Positions 1-7,925 of a stretch of 64,000 nt of DNA are shown here, piece by piece (the stretch's first letter is position 1; each line of letters begins with the position of its first letter). The DNA comes from Lachnospiraceae bacterium (GTDB lineage Bacteria; Bacillota; Clostridia; Lachnospirales; Lachnospiraceae): the NCBI GenBank assembly GCA_015057005.1, contig SVFF01000001.1, forward strand, positions 1-64,000, read 5' to 3'. Made by a program: the position numbers and the translations under genes. The notes beneath the pieces are model-generated. The model was not told the DNA's origin. It did not search any database and saw only the letters and a list, made by a program, of their open reading frames with translations.

Positions 1-187
1 AAGGGTGGATAACTATCATCTGGGCCCCAAGCCATGAAGAATGTTTCATACTTCTAATAATGTCATCAAAACGCTGTTTTGTTTTTTCTTTATCTGTAAA
101 TGAGGATGCAAAAGGTGCATGCGTCTGTGCAAAGCCAATGTAACTCCTCTCTTTTCGATTCTTTCGTAGAATGAATATCTTTATCCA
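1..187 (-). pseudogene. N-terminally truncated sugar phosphate isomerase/epimerase-like fragment (runs off window)
   Basis: Read on the minus strand, the frame that follows directly after the stop of the next gene is open to the window edge. It contains GFAQTHAPF and, at the edge, GAQMIVIHP, both typical of the first strands of xylose-isomerase-like TIM-barrel sugar epimerases (AP endonuclease 2 superfamily). No ATG, GTG or TTG precedes these motifs in frame, and roughly the first 50 to 60 residues expected for the family are absent. I infer a gene that lost its start, or one with a rare ATT start behind an AGAGAGGAG sequence. Since the rest lies outside the window, I cannot say whether the downstream part is intact. 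Confidence 0.45.
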
Positions 188-2029
188 CTAAGAATGGGAA
201 CGCAAATAAAAATACAATCCCCAATCCTGATCATTTGCATACACATCATAGTAACCACCTTCTACACCATTTACCGTAACCGGATACACATAAGCGCAAG
301 CTGCACTACCATCCGCTTTAAACATGCTGAGCACACCTCTGTAAGCCGCCTCCGCCTTATAAACATACTCCTCACTGCCAAAAAGCTCTGCACATTCTCT
401 GTATGCATGAGCTGTCAAATCACTCCAGTAATGAGGATAGGTATCACCGTAGAGACGCTTTTTCCCAAACCAATAACCATCCCAATGACGCAACGCGACC
501 TCATACATATGGTAATCCGGCTGGGTACCATTAAACAGTTCTAATACTGCCATCTGCTTTTTGCCTGCTTCCAGATACTTTTTCTCCCCTGTCACTTTGT
601 ACATCTGTAACAACAAATTTGTTGCAGGTGCCACAATACTCTGCTCATAGTTCACTTCATGAGCAGGGTAATTGGTTCCTGTTTCTGCCACAAAATCACA
701 ATGAGTTCTAAAATATGTAAGTAGTTCTTGGTACTCCTCTTCCATTCCTGCCCGATCCAATTCACAGCAGATGCGCTCCAAAGGAATTTCAATAGCATAG
801 AAATGCGCTCCACCCTGTTCATAGAAGGATTTCATAATCCTGTATGCACATTCCAGCATATCCTGCTTTCCCCAAAGCGTGTACTGCTCCAGATAGAAAA
901 GACTCATCCAGGGATAATTATACAAACGCTTGTAAGAGTCATCTCTTTGATAATCATTGAATACCCTTCCGGTCTCTTTCTCCAAAAGTTCCCTCTCCAC
1001 ATAAGTAATATACTTTTTCAGGCTTTCCTCTAAATAGACATCCTCTTTCTGCTGAAGATATTTTGTCATTAAAATACCCATACCGACACGCTCTCGCCCG
1101 CCATTATAATCATTTTTCGATTCGTAATAAATATGTCCTTCTTCCGTATCATAAATCAAATAAGCACCATCCAAACGGCTGAGAGAATTATGATACTGCT
1201 GTTTTTCTGCCAAATAGTAACATCTTGCCTTTATCAATTCCATCATGGTAGGCTGTACTAAAATATTACAGTGGGTCTTGACACCTTTTACACAAATTTG
1301 ATAACAGTACTCGCCCGGTTCGACAGGTGTTTCATTAACCTTAATTAAACCATTGTCACAACTAAAATCTACTGCCATTCCACCTCTCATAATTTCCACA
1401 TCATTGGGATGAAATACAAAGGCCGGCTCAATTTCTAAAGAAATCTGTTCATCTGCAAATACAGTAAACTGATTTGCAGACACTCGGATATATTTCGGAT
1501 TATATACAGGCAATTGTCTATAAAAATCTTCCTTTCCGTTGTGCGTAAACAATACCCAGCTGATTTGAAAGCTCTCTCCGGGCGTCAGTGTAATCGGTAC
1601 CGGATGAAGCAAAAAATCACCTCTATCATTGCTCATCTTTGCAAAATCACGTTCCACACTGTATCCACCGATACTTCCCTCAGTTACCACCATACCCAAG
1701 TGGGGCGCATCCCCACCCATACGAAGGGCCATCACATAGGTTATCTCTTCTCCGCACCAGATATGCGCATGGCATCTATTGGTCATACAGGTCTCAGAAT
1801 CCTTGTAATCATCATTGAAAGTCGTATAAATCCCAATATCTTTTAGGGAAGTAAAAATATCGTGCGCCGTCACATTAGTAAATGTATAAGTTTCATATAT
1901 ATCTCCGTCTACTTTTTCAGACTGCACCGCAACCTCAATTCCCTTCGGAACACGAACTGTTCCCCATTCCACAGTACCTTCCACCCAGTTCATTTGATAC
2001 TTGTCATTCTCTAAAATCAATGATTTCAT
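188..2029 (-). CDS. Uncharacterised carbohydrate-related protein, beta-sandwich plus (alpha/alpha)-barrel-like
   Basis: The 613-residue product has no signal peptide or membrane segment, so it should be cytoplasmic. About residues 1 to 260 are rich in beta strands and aromatic residues; from about residue 265 on it reads as long amphipathic helices with many Tyr, Trp and Asp residues, as in six-hairpin glycosidases and related lyases. I do not recognise a named family or a catalytic signature, so enzyme activity is inference. The neighbours support a sugar role: an AraC regulator lies upstream and a sugar-epimerase fragment directly downstream on the same strand. The ATG is preceded by a good GGGAG site. 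Confidence 0.6.
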   Translation of the reverse strand: MKSLILENDKYQMNWVEGTVEWGTVRVPKGIEVAVQSEKVDGDIYETYTFTNVTAHDIFTSLKDIGIYTTFNDDYKDSETCMTNRCHAHIWCGEEITYVMALRMGGDAPHLGMVVTEGSIGGYSVERDFAKMSNDRGDFLLHPVPITLTPGESFQISWVLFTHNGKEDFYRQLPVYNPKYIRVSANQFTVFADEQISLEIEPAFVFHPNDVEIMRGGMAVDFSCDNGLIKVNETPVEPGEYCYQICVKGVKTHCNILVQPTMMELIKARCYYLAEKQQYHNSLSRLDGAYLIYDTEEGHIYYESKNDYNGGRERVGMGILMTKYLQQKEDVYLEESLKKYITYVERELLEKETGRVFNDYQRDDSYKRLYNYPWMSLFYLEQYTLWGKQDMLECAYRIMKSFYEQGGAHFYAIEIPLERICCELDRAGMEEEYQELLTYFRTHCDFVAETGTNYPAHEVNYEQSIVAPATNLLLQMYKVTGEKKYLEAGKKQMAVLELFNGTQPDYHMYEVALRHWDGYWFGKKRLYGDTYPHYWSDLTAHAYRECAELFGSEEYVYKAEAAYRGVLSMFKADGSAACAYVYPVTVNGVEGGYYDVYANDQDWGLYFYLRSHS

Positions 2030-2100
2030 TTATTATGCTCCCTTCCGCAATCATGCTATTACCGGTTACTTATCCGCTATTCTATATACTATCCAATTTC

Positions 2101-2129
2101 ATTATAGAAATAAAAAAAAAACAACACAA
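2101..2129 (-). promoter_or_regulatory. Sigma-A-type promoter of the 613-residue gene
   Basis: On the minus strand TTGTGT (2124-2129) and a consensus TATAAT (2101-2106) are 17 bases apart, about 70 bases before the start codon. The spacer is a T-rich tract. Confidence 0.5.
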
Positions 2130-2146
2130 CAAAAAATAAACTGATA

Positions 2147-2161
2147 TTGAACAAAGTTCAA
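2147..2161. promoter_or_regulatory. Perfect dyad upstream of the promoter, possible regulator site
   Basis: TTGAACAAAGTTCAA is a perfect inverted repeat with a one-base centre. It sits about 18 bases upstream of the -35 box at 2124-2129 and just after the AraC gene, a usual position for an activator site. Binding is inference. Confidence 0.35.
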
Positions 2162-2178
2162 AAACCGGTTTACCAATT

Positions 2179-2993
2179 CTATATATATGTCCATTGATCT
2201 CTGGCTATTTTCCGAGCATCCTTTGGTGTAACACCCATATTTCGCTTAAACACGCGATTAAAATAAATTACTGTATCAAATCCACACCGCATACTGACTT
2301 CATGAATCGAAAGTTCCGTTTCCTGCAATAACTTATAGGCTTCCTCAACCTTTAGACGATTAATATATTCTACAATAGTTAGCCCTGTCTGCTTCCTAAA
2401 AATCCTACACAAGTAGCTTTTACTGACTCTAAAATATGTCGTCAGCTCCTCCAGACTATGAATCTCCTTATAATGTTCCTGCAAATAATTGCTAATAGGA
2501 GAAGCATCTGATTCAGCAGATGCCTTTCTCGCCATGTCAGTTGCACTTTGAAACTCTTCTAAAATTTTTGCCAGGCTCAAAAGATACTCTTTCTTTTGAA
2601 TCTTTCCTTTTATTACTTTCTCCGCGTTGCACCAAAGTTCCTTCAGATACATTTCCGGCAGCGATATAACCGGCTGAATAAAGCACTGCAACACTTCCGT
2701 CCGTTCCCGGCTACTTAACTGCTCATCCAAATATCCCTTGGAAAACTCTACACAGATACCGCTATAGGGTGTATTTCCGAAACTTCTATGAGGAATATGA
2801 GGGCGGATCATTGCCACATCTCCGGGTGATGTATGATATAGCTTACTACCGATGAAAATGTTACGTTCCCTGAATTTAAAATGTAAATCTCATAAACATT
2901 ATGCGCATGATAGGTTGGAAAACTACATGTCGGCAACAACGTTTCTACTGATATAAATATATCATCCGCTAAAGTAGATTGATTTACTTTCAT
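2179..2993 (-). pseudogene. AraC-family transcriptional regulator, split by a -1 frameshift
   Basis: The start is the ATG at 2993 (MKVNQST), seven bases after AAAGGAG. The N-terminal cupin-like sensor (YHAHNVYEIYIL) is in one frame and the remaining sensor plus two AraC helix-turn-helix motifs (SYLCRIFRKQTGL, CGFDTVIYFNRVFKRNMGVTP) are in another. The break lies at a run of four T (plus-strand 2855-2858): adding one T restores an unbroken reading through LYHTSPGDVAMIRPHIPHRS. Without it translation stops about 17 residues later. The intact protein would have been about 271 residues. It would have regulated the adjacent carbohydrate gene. A sequencing error in the homopolymer is the main alternative. 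Confidence 0.85.
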
Positions 2994-3146
2994 CGGCAGA
3001 CTCCTTTCACATATGTTGACATGCACAAAATATAACTTAAAATTTCAATATAGTAAACAAGTGCCTACGGCACTCTCAACTCCCCTACCCCCTCATTCAT
3101 GAGGGGAAGTTCTTTTCTTTGCCTTACTTTATTGTAAACTTCTATC

Positions 3147-3371
3147 ATGAATATTTTACAATCCATTTTTACCGACTATTACGAACATATCGTTTATGAA
3201 CTACATCCTCGTCCTGCCGTCATTGAAAATGTCGACAAGATGATTCATTGTGGTGACCCTTCTCACGGCAGCGCCATGTATGCCTGTTCTCATTGCGGAA
3301 ATCTTAAATTCGTTCCTTTCCGCTGCAAGAGCCGTTTCTGCCCTTCTTGCGGCAACAAATACAATGTCTAA
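3147..3371 (+). pseudogene. IS91-family transposase, N-terminal stub
   Basis: The 74-residue frame begins like IS91-type transposases and contains their zinc-binding domain: CSHCG near residue 48 and CKSRFCPSCGNKYN near residue 60. The catalytic Y2/HUH domain that should follow (about 300 more residues) is missing: translation stops two residues after the zinc ribbon and no frame downstream restores the family. I read this as the remnant of a rolling-circle insertion sequence. It lies at the border between the carbohydrate locus and the accessory block. Confidence 0.8.
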
Positions 3372-4071
3372 GTTAATAGACATCTTTTTCACAACAAAAA
3401 ATTCGAATTTATCGCACAAGTTCATTTTAGCATTCTGTAACCAAAAAAGAAACTATCAAACCTGCATTTTCTCCCTCTTGATTGCGTCCTTTAAGGCCTA
3501 TTAGGCAAACCATCTACAAAAAATCTACAAAATCTCTACAAATCCTCTACACTACCCCATTGTATTCCTTTTTTGAATGTTTTATAGTTATGATAAGCAA
3601 TCGAGTAGGAAATTTTCTGCCCGATTGTTTTCTTTTGCAACAAAACCTGTTCACTATGAGGAATTAGAAAACTTGTACAAAAAAGCACAAGTGTCCATAA
3701 GGTGTCCATAAAGTGTCCATAAGGTGTCCATTGCAAGAAAAATTGGATCTGCTGATAGGGTCTCGAAAGAAAATGACGGAAGCAGAGACCGAAGAATCCC
3801 TTAGCTTTAGATAAGGGCGCAACTATACACCGCCTATAACAGTGTGTTGCGTTCTGTCGAAAGTTCCTTGCAGGAAGCTGATGATCTGAGCAAAAACTCT
3901 TCCTCAATCATCCAGGGGAAGTAATACTTCCCCTGCGCCGGCCCTGCCAGCTACCCCTTTTTCTACACTTCCGCAAAAACAGGTGCGATAAGTAATGATG
4001 AATATTTAAACCTTATAAGGACTGTGGTAAAATGAAGACAGTAACAATTTTGAATTTTACGGAGTGTTGAT
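3372..4071. other. Gene-free accessory stretch with short tandem repeats
   Basis: No frame here resembles a real protein. The stretch holds four loosely spaced TCTACAAA-like words (about 3509-3545), an 11-bp tandem repeat (3691-3733), and an inverted GGGGAAGT/ACTTCCCC pair near 3914-3931. It looks like debris left by mobile DNA between the transposase stub and the DUF2200 gene. Confidence 0.5.
3691..3733. repeat. 11-bp tandem repeat, four copies (iteron-like)
   Basis: GTGTCCATAAG, GTGTCCATAAA, GTGTCCATAAG and GTGTCCATTG follow head to tail at 3691, 3702, 3713 and 3724. The period is close to one helical turn, so each copy shows the same DNA face. This arrangement is seen in plasmid iterons and other protein-binding arrays; function here is inference. 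Confidence 0.8.
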
Positions 4072-4422
4072 ATGACAAATAATAAAATATATAAGATGTC
4101 CTTTTCAAAGGTTTATCCTCTTCTTATTGTAAAGGCTGAGAAAAAGGGCCGAACAAGAGACGAAATAGATGAGATTACCTGTTGGTTGACGGGATATAGT
4201 AAAAAGCAGGTGGCAGATTATTTGGTAAATGACATTGCATATGGTGATTTTTTCTTGAATGCACCAGGACCTAATCCTAATCGTAAAATGATTACTGGAA
4301 AAATTTGCGGCGTTCGTGTGGAAGAAATTGAAGATCCATTGATGCAGGAAATACGTTATCTCGATAAATTAGTAGATGAATTGGCAAAAGGAAAATCGAT
4401 AGAGAAAATATTGAGAAAGTGA
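4072..4422 (+). CDS. DUF2200 family protein
   Basis: The 116-residue product has the hallmarks of the DUF2200 family: an N-terminal [14 protein letters not shown] stretch, a middle [12 protein letters not shown] helix, and [12 protein letters not shown]. Family members are small cytoplasmic proteins of unknown function that recur in Firmicute and Bacteroidota genomes; length is normal. It starts after a weak GGAG site and is followed 25 bases later by a DUF1801 gene on the same strand, so the two may be co-transcribed. Base composition is visibly more A+T-rich than the relaxase module that follows, which fits separate acquisition. Confidence 0.85.
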   Translation: MTNNKIYKMSFSKVYPLLIVKAEKKGRTRDEIDEITCWLTGYSKKQVADYLVNDIAYGDFFLNAPGPNPNRKMITGKICGVRVEEIEDPLMQEIRYLDKLVDELAKGKSIEKILRK

Positions 4423-4447
4423 TAATTGCTATTGAGGAGGATTTAGT

Positions 4448-4864
4448 ATGTGGACTTGTCCAAAATGCGGAAGAGAATTTAAAAGAACAAACCAAGGTCA
4501 TTATTGTGGCAAGGCTCCTGAAAGTGTAGATGAATATATTGAACTACAGGCTGCAGAAGCACAGGCATATATTACTGAACTGAGAAAGCTAATTGCACGC
4601 TGTGTTCCCGATGTAAAAGAAAGAATAGCTTGGAGCATGCCATTTTTTGAAAAGGATAACTGCAGCATATCTTTTGCTGTTTGCAAAAACCATATCAGCC
4701 TTTATATCGACCAGACAATTATTGAAAAAATGAAGCCACAGCTGAATGAATTTGCAATCAATAAAAATGCGATTTATCCGACCTACGACAAGGCATTACC
4801 AATCCATGTGATTGAAGATATTGTAAAACAATGCTTTGAATCAGTTAGATATTTGAATTTGTAA
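4448..4864 (+). CDS. DUF1801 family protein with N-terminal zinc-ribbon-like motif
   Basis: The 138-residue product starts with CPKCGREF and a following H/C pair (H19-Y-C), a plausible small zinc site. The rest is a DUF1801 (YdhG-like) domain: YITELRKLIARCVPDVKERIAWSMPFF and a C-terminal PIHVIEDIVKQCFESV helix. YdhG-type proteins have been linked to intracellular iron handling in Bacillus, but I would not transfer that role here. The ATG follows GAGGATTT. It is probably in one transcript with the upstream DUF2200 gene. Confidence 0.8.
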   Translation: MWTCPKCGREFKRTNQGHYCGKAPESVDEYIELQAAEAQAYITELRKLIARCVPDVKERIAWSMPFFEKDNCSISFAVCKNHISLYIDQTIIEKMKPQLNEFAINKNAIYPTYDKALPIHVIEDIVKQCFESVRYLNL

Positions 4865-4965
4865 GAATCATGCGAAATTCCACGTGAATTCTCCCAATAG
4901 GGGATGTTGTTTTACCACAAAAAAGAGTATTCTTTCATTACAAACAACAAATGGAGGGTAACGAA

Positions 4966-5430
4966 ATGAATCAATTGGTAACAGGAAAGTTTATATCTCA
5001 AAAAAGAAAAGAGAAGAATTTAACACAGGAACAGTTAGCTGAAAAGCTAGGCGTATCTAATAAGACAGTTTCTAAATGGGAAACAGGTAAATGTATGCCC
5101 GATTATTCTGTCGTTAAAAACTTATGTGAAGAATTGGGAATCACAATCGCAGAGTTAATGGATGGCGAATGTGCCGAGGAGCGAAGCGTTCGTGCATATG
5201 ATGATGAGCAGATTATGGATTTGCTAAAGAGAACACAGGAACTGGAAAAACAAAAGAACTTGCTTTATGGAATCTTACTTATTGTGATGGGAATTGCCCT
5301 GCAGGCACTTTCTCATACATTGGGCGGCTCCAATGTAAAAGACTTTTTTTCTGGACTTCTGCTAGGAATATCAATCGCCGAAATGCTGGTTGGTGTTTAT
5401 GTAGTTGGGAAAAGTATAACAACTCGATAA
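4966..5430 (+). CDS. XRE-family transcriptional regulator with two C-terminal membrane segments
   Basis: The start is ATG 4966, which follows GGAGG by eight bases; the ATG at 4951 overlaps that ribosome site and is rejected. Residues 8 to 62 are a Cro/CI helix-turn-helix (QEQLAEKLGVSNKTVSKWETGK). A short coiled-coil linker (about 80-100) leads to two hydrophobic segments (about 100-118 and 127-148), so the regulator is probably held at the membrane. Proteins of this layout are common in Clostridia and usually regulate adjacent membrane or resistance functions. No target gene is evident here. A terminator follows. Confidence 0.85.
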   Translation: MNQLVTGKFISQKRKEKNLTQEQLAEKLGVSNKTVSKWETGKCMPDYSVVKNLCEELGITIAELMDGECAEERSVRAYDDEQIMDLLKRTQELEKQKNLLYGILLIVMGIALQALSHTLGGSNVKDFFSGLLLGISIAEMLVGVYVVGKSITTR

Positions 5431-5483
5431 TTCCAATTTGTAGCGCTACACCCAGCTAACCACATATCAAAAACTTAATAACC

Positions 5484-5499
5484 ACCGCAAACCAGCGGT
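5484..5499. other. Inverted repeat before the relaxase gene, candidate oriT part
   Basis: ACCGC and GCGGT are separated by six bases, 75 bases before the mobA/mobL start. Relaxase genes often have their origin of transfer immediately upstream with such an inverted repeat. No nic-site consensus is recognisable, so this is a weak call. Confidence 0.25.
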
Positions 5500-5502
5500 A
5501 CA

Positions 5503-5540
5503 AATAGCAGGAATCTGTAAAAAGATATCCTGCTATTTTT
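5503..5540 (+). terminator. Intrinsic terminator after the XRE gene
   Basis: AATAGCAGGA pairs with TCCTGCTATT across a 15-base loop and is followed by a T run. It separates the XRE gene from the relaxase module. Confidence 0.7.
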
Positions 5541-5573
5541 ATGCCCAAAAATAAGCGAAAGGAGGTGAAAACA

Positions 5574-7163
5574 ATGCCTAACCCACATTTTGATATTACG
5601 ATCACTAAACGAAGCGAAGGAAAATCCGCAGTCGCCGGAGCCGCCTACATAAGCGGCACAAAATTATTTTCCGAGTATGACCAGAAGAACAAAGATTACA
5701 GCAAACGGTCCGATGTGGTCTACACACAGATCCTGCTTCCTGCAAATGCTCCGCCGGAGTATGCCGACAGGGAAACCCTCTGGAACGCAGTCGAGGAAGT
5801 GGAAAAACAATGGAACTCCCAGCTGGCCAGACGTTTTGTGCTTGCACTGCCCAGGGAAGTTCCCCTGGAACTGTGTCCACAGCTCGTCACCGAATACTGT
5901 GAAGAACACTTTGTATCCAAAGGGATGTGCTGCGACCTGGCGATCCATAACCCACACCCGCCCGGACACAATCCCCACTGTCATGTGATGCTGACCATGA
6001 GAGCCTTGGATGAAAACGGCAAGTGGCTTCCCAAGAGCCGCAAGGTTTACGATCTTGATGAAAACGGTGAGCGCATCCGGCTGCCCTCCGGCAACTGGAA
6101 GTGTCACAAGGAAAATACCGTAGACTGGAACGAACAGTATCACGGCGAAGAATGGAGACATGGCTGGGAAGTGATCCAAAACCGCTACCTGGAAATGGCA
6201 GGCAGCATGGAACGGGTGGATCTTCGCTCTTATGAGAAGCAGGGCCTGGACATCATTCCCACTGTTCATCTGGGGCCTGCAGCCACACAGATGGAACGCC
6301 GCGGCATCCGTACCAATATCGGAAACTTAAACCGGGATATCCGTGCTGCCAACCGCATGATGAACTCAATCCGCGAGACCATCGAAAGCCTGCGTCAGTG
6401 GATCCCAGAACTTCTGGAGATCAGCAGGGAGCTCTTTGCCAAAGAGGAAGCCTTAAGTGCTTCCCCTAACCTTGTGACTCTCCTCATGGACTACATGGAA
6501 CTTCGAAAATCACAGCGCAGCGGTTGGTCAGTGTATGGTCAGCAAAAGGGAACTGCAGATGACTTAAAAGCAGTCTCTCAAGCCATGCTCTATTTACAAG
6601 AGCATGATCTCTCTACCCTGGAAGATCTGGATGCAGCACTGCTTGATGTGCGCACCAGGGCTAAGGAGTTCAGTGCTGCCATGAAAAAAGCAGAGAAACG
6701 GATGCAGCTCATATCGGGTATCCAGGACGCAGTAAACGACTGCAGAGCCCACCAGGCCGTCCACGACAGGTATATCCGCATTGGCTGGAAGACCAGACAG
6801 GCTGCCTTTGCAGAGGCCCACAAGGACGAATTGGACAGCTACAACAAAGCTTACCGGTATCTGAAAAAGCACGGCGCTGACTTGAACGTTGACCTGAAAG
6901 CCTTGGAAAAAGAGTATGACAGTCTGAAGGCCCTGCATGCTAGGAAGTCCACTGAGCTTGCCGCCGTCAAAGAAGAACTGCAGCCCATGAAGGAGATCCG
7001 TTTCTGGATCGGTAAGGTCCTCTCCCGGGAAGAATCCGTGATTGCAAAGGAACCGGAACCCAAACACTCCATCAAAGAGCATATGAGATTTTTACAGGAA
7101 CACAATCAACAAACACCGGAGCAAAAGACTCCGAACATGAAAAAACAGAACAGGGAACACTGA
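5574..7163 (+). CDS. MobA/MobL family relaxase
   Basis: The 529-residue product would nick the element's transfer origin and lead the strand into a recipient. The start is ATG 5574, seven bases after AAAGGAGGTG; an upstream in-frame ATG at 5541 has no ribosome site. The MobA/MobL domain covers about residues 5 to 230. The metal-binding histidine cluster is HNPHCH at 132-137, and Tyr25 in AAYISG is the likely nucleophile. Residues 255 to 510 are charged and helical (coiled-coil character), usual for the family. A hairpin with a T run separates it from the primase gene. Confidence 0.92.
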   Translation: MPNPHFDITITKRSEGKSAVAGAAYISGTKLFSEYDQKNKDYSKRSDVVYTQILLPANAPPEYADRETLWNAVEEVEKQWNSQLARRFVLALPREVPLELCPQLVTEYCEEHFVSKGMCCDLAIHNPHPPGHNPHCHVMLTMRALDENGKWLPKSRKVYDLDENGERIRLPSGNWKCHKENTVDWNEQYHGEEWRHGWEVIQNRYLEMAGSMERVDLRSYEKQGLDIIPTVHLGPAATQMERRGIRTNIGNLNRDIRAANRMMNSIRETIESLRQWIPELLEISRELFAKEEALSASPNLVTLLMDYMELRKSQRSGWSVYGQQKGTADDLKAVSQAMLYLQEHDLSTLEDLDAALLDVRTRAKEFSAAMKKAEKRMQLISGIQDAVNDCRAHQAVHDRYIRIGWKTRQAAFAEAHKDELDSYNKAYRYLKKHGADLNVDLKALEKEYDSLKALHARKSTELAAVKEELQPMKEIRFWIGKVLSREESVIAKEPEPKHSIKEHMRFLQEHNQQTPEQKTPNMKKQNREH

Positions 7164-7166
7164 TGA

Positions 7167-7206
7167 GCACTTGCATTTTCACATTGAAAATGTCAGGTGC
7201 TTTTTT
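7167..7206 (+). terminator. Hairpin with T run between relaxase and primase genes
   Basis: GCACTTGCATTTTCA pairs imperfectly with TGAAAATGTCAGGTGC and is followed by six T. It has all the parts of an intrinsic terminator and would uncouple replication genes from mobilisation genes. Confidence 0.75.
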
Positions 7207-7226
7207 GTTCCCCGAAAGGAGAAAAA

Positions 7227-7925
7227 ATGAACACATTTGAAGAAGTAAAAAGAACTGTCACCGCAAGGCAGGCAGCCGAGCGGTATGGCATCAGGGTGAA
7301 CAGACACGGCATGGCCCTCTGTCCCTTCCACAATGACAAGCATCCCAGCCTGAAGGTGGACAAACGCTACCACTGTTTTGCCTGCCAGGCAGGCGGAGAT
7401 GTGATCGACCTGGTGGCAGGTCTGTACGGATTACCCCTAAAAGAAGCTGCCCTAAAGCTTGCAGGGGACTTCGGAATCCTGGTTGTCACCGATGCAACCT
7501 CACCACAAGATCAGGCATTTAGATATGCAAAAGCCACACCCAGAATGGCAGAACCTCCTGAACAGGTGCTCCTGAGAGCAACACTGCCCTGCTTCCACTC
7601 GCTGGCAGAGTACTATCACCTACTGCAGTACTGGCAGGAACATCTTGCCCCTAAAACACAGGACTGCGAATGGGATCCCCGCTTTATAGAGGCCTTGCAG
7701 AAGAAAAGCTACATAGAATACCTTCTGGACACCCTGCTTTGGGGGCCCGAAGCGGAAAAGATTTCACTGCTTAAAGATCACGGGAAGGGGGTGAGCGAAC
7801 ATGCCAAACGGATTACAGAACACCGCAAAAATGATCCCGGAAGAAGTTCGGACTTTTATGGACTGTACAGAGAAAGGTACCGTGAAGAACACCCTCCAAA
7901 ACTGTATCATTGCCCTGCAGAATGA
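7227..7925 (+). CDS. CHC2 zinc-finger primase-like protein
   Basis: The start is ATG 7227, six bases after AAAGGAG. The 232-residue product opens with a CHC2 zinc finger of DnaG type: C32-x2-H35 (CPFHNDKHPS) and C50-x2-C53 (YHCFACQAGGDVIDLV). No TOPRIM catalytic domain follows, so it cannot be a full primase. In mobile elements such short CHC2 proteins are thought to act with a VapE or D5-type helicase in element replication. Its last 125 bases overlap the VapE gene in another frame. Confidence 0.85.
   Translation: MNTFEEVKRTVTARQAAERYGIRVNRHGMALCPFHNDKHPSLKVDKRYHCFACQAGGDVIDLVAGLYGLPLKEAALKLAGDFGILVVTDATSPQDQAFRYAKATPRMAEPPEQVLLRATLPCFHSLAEYYHLLQYWQEHLAPKTQDCEWDPRFIEALQKKSYIEYLLDTLLWGPEAEKISLLKDHGKGVSEHAKRITEHRKNDPGRSSDFYGLYRERYREEHPPKLYHCPAE

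Noticed and set aside
3536..3907. Minus-strand 123-residue frame over the 11-bp repeat
   Set aside because: No ribosome site, no family, and it reads through the tandem repeat.
3900..5600. Left attachment site equal to the tRNA-Thr 3' end
   Set aside because: I searched for AGCTGCTGACGGGAATCG-like sequence by eye on both strands left of the relaxase and found none.
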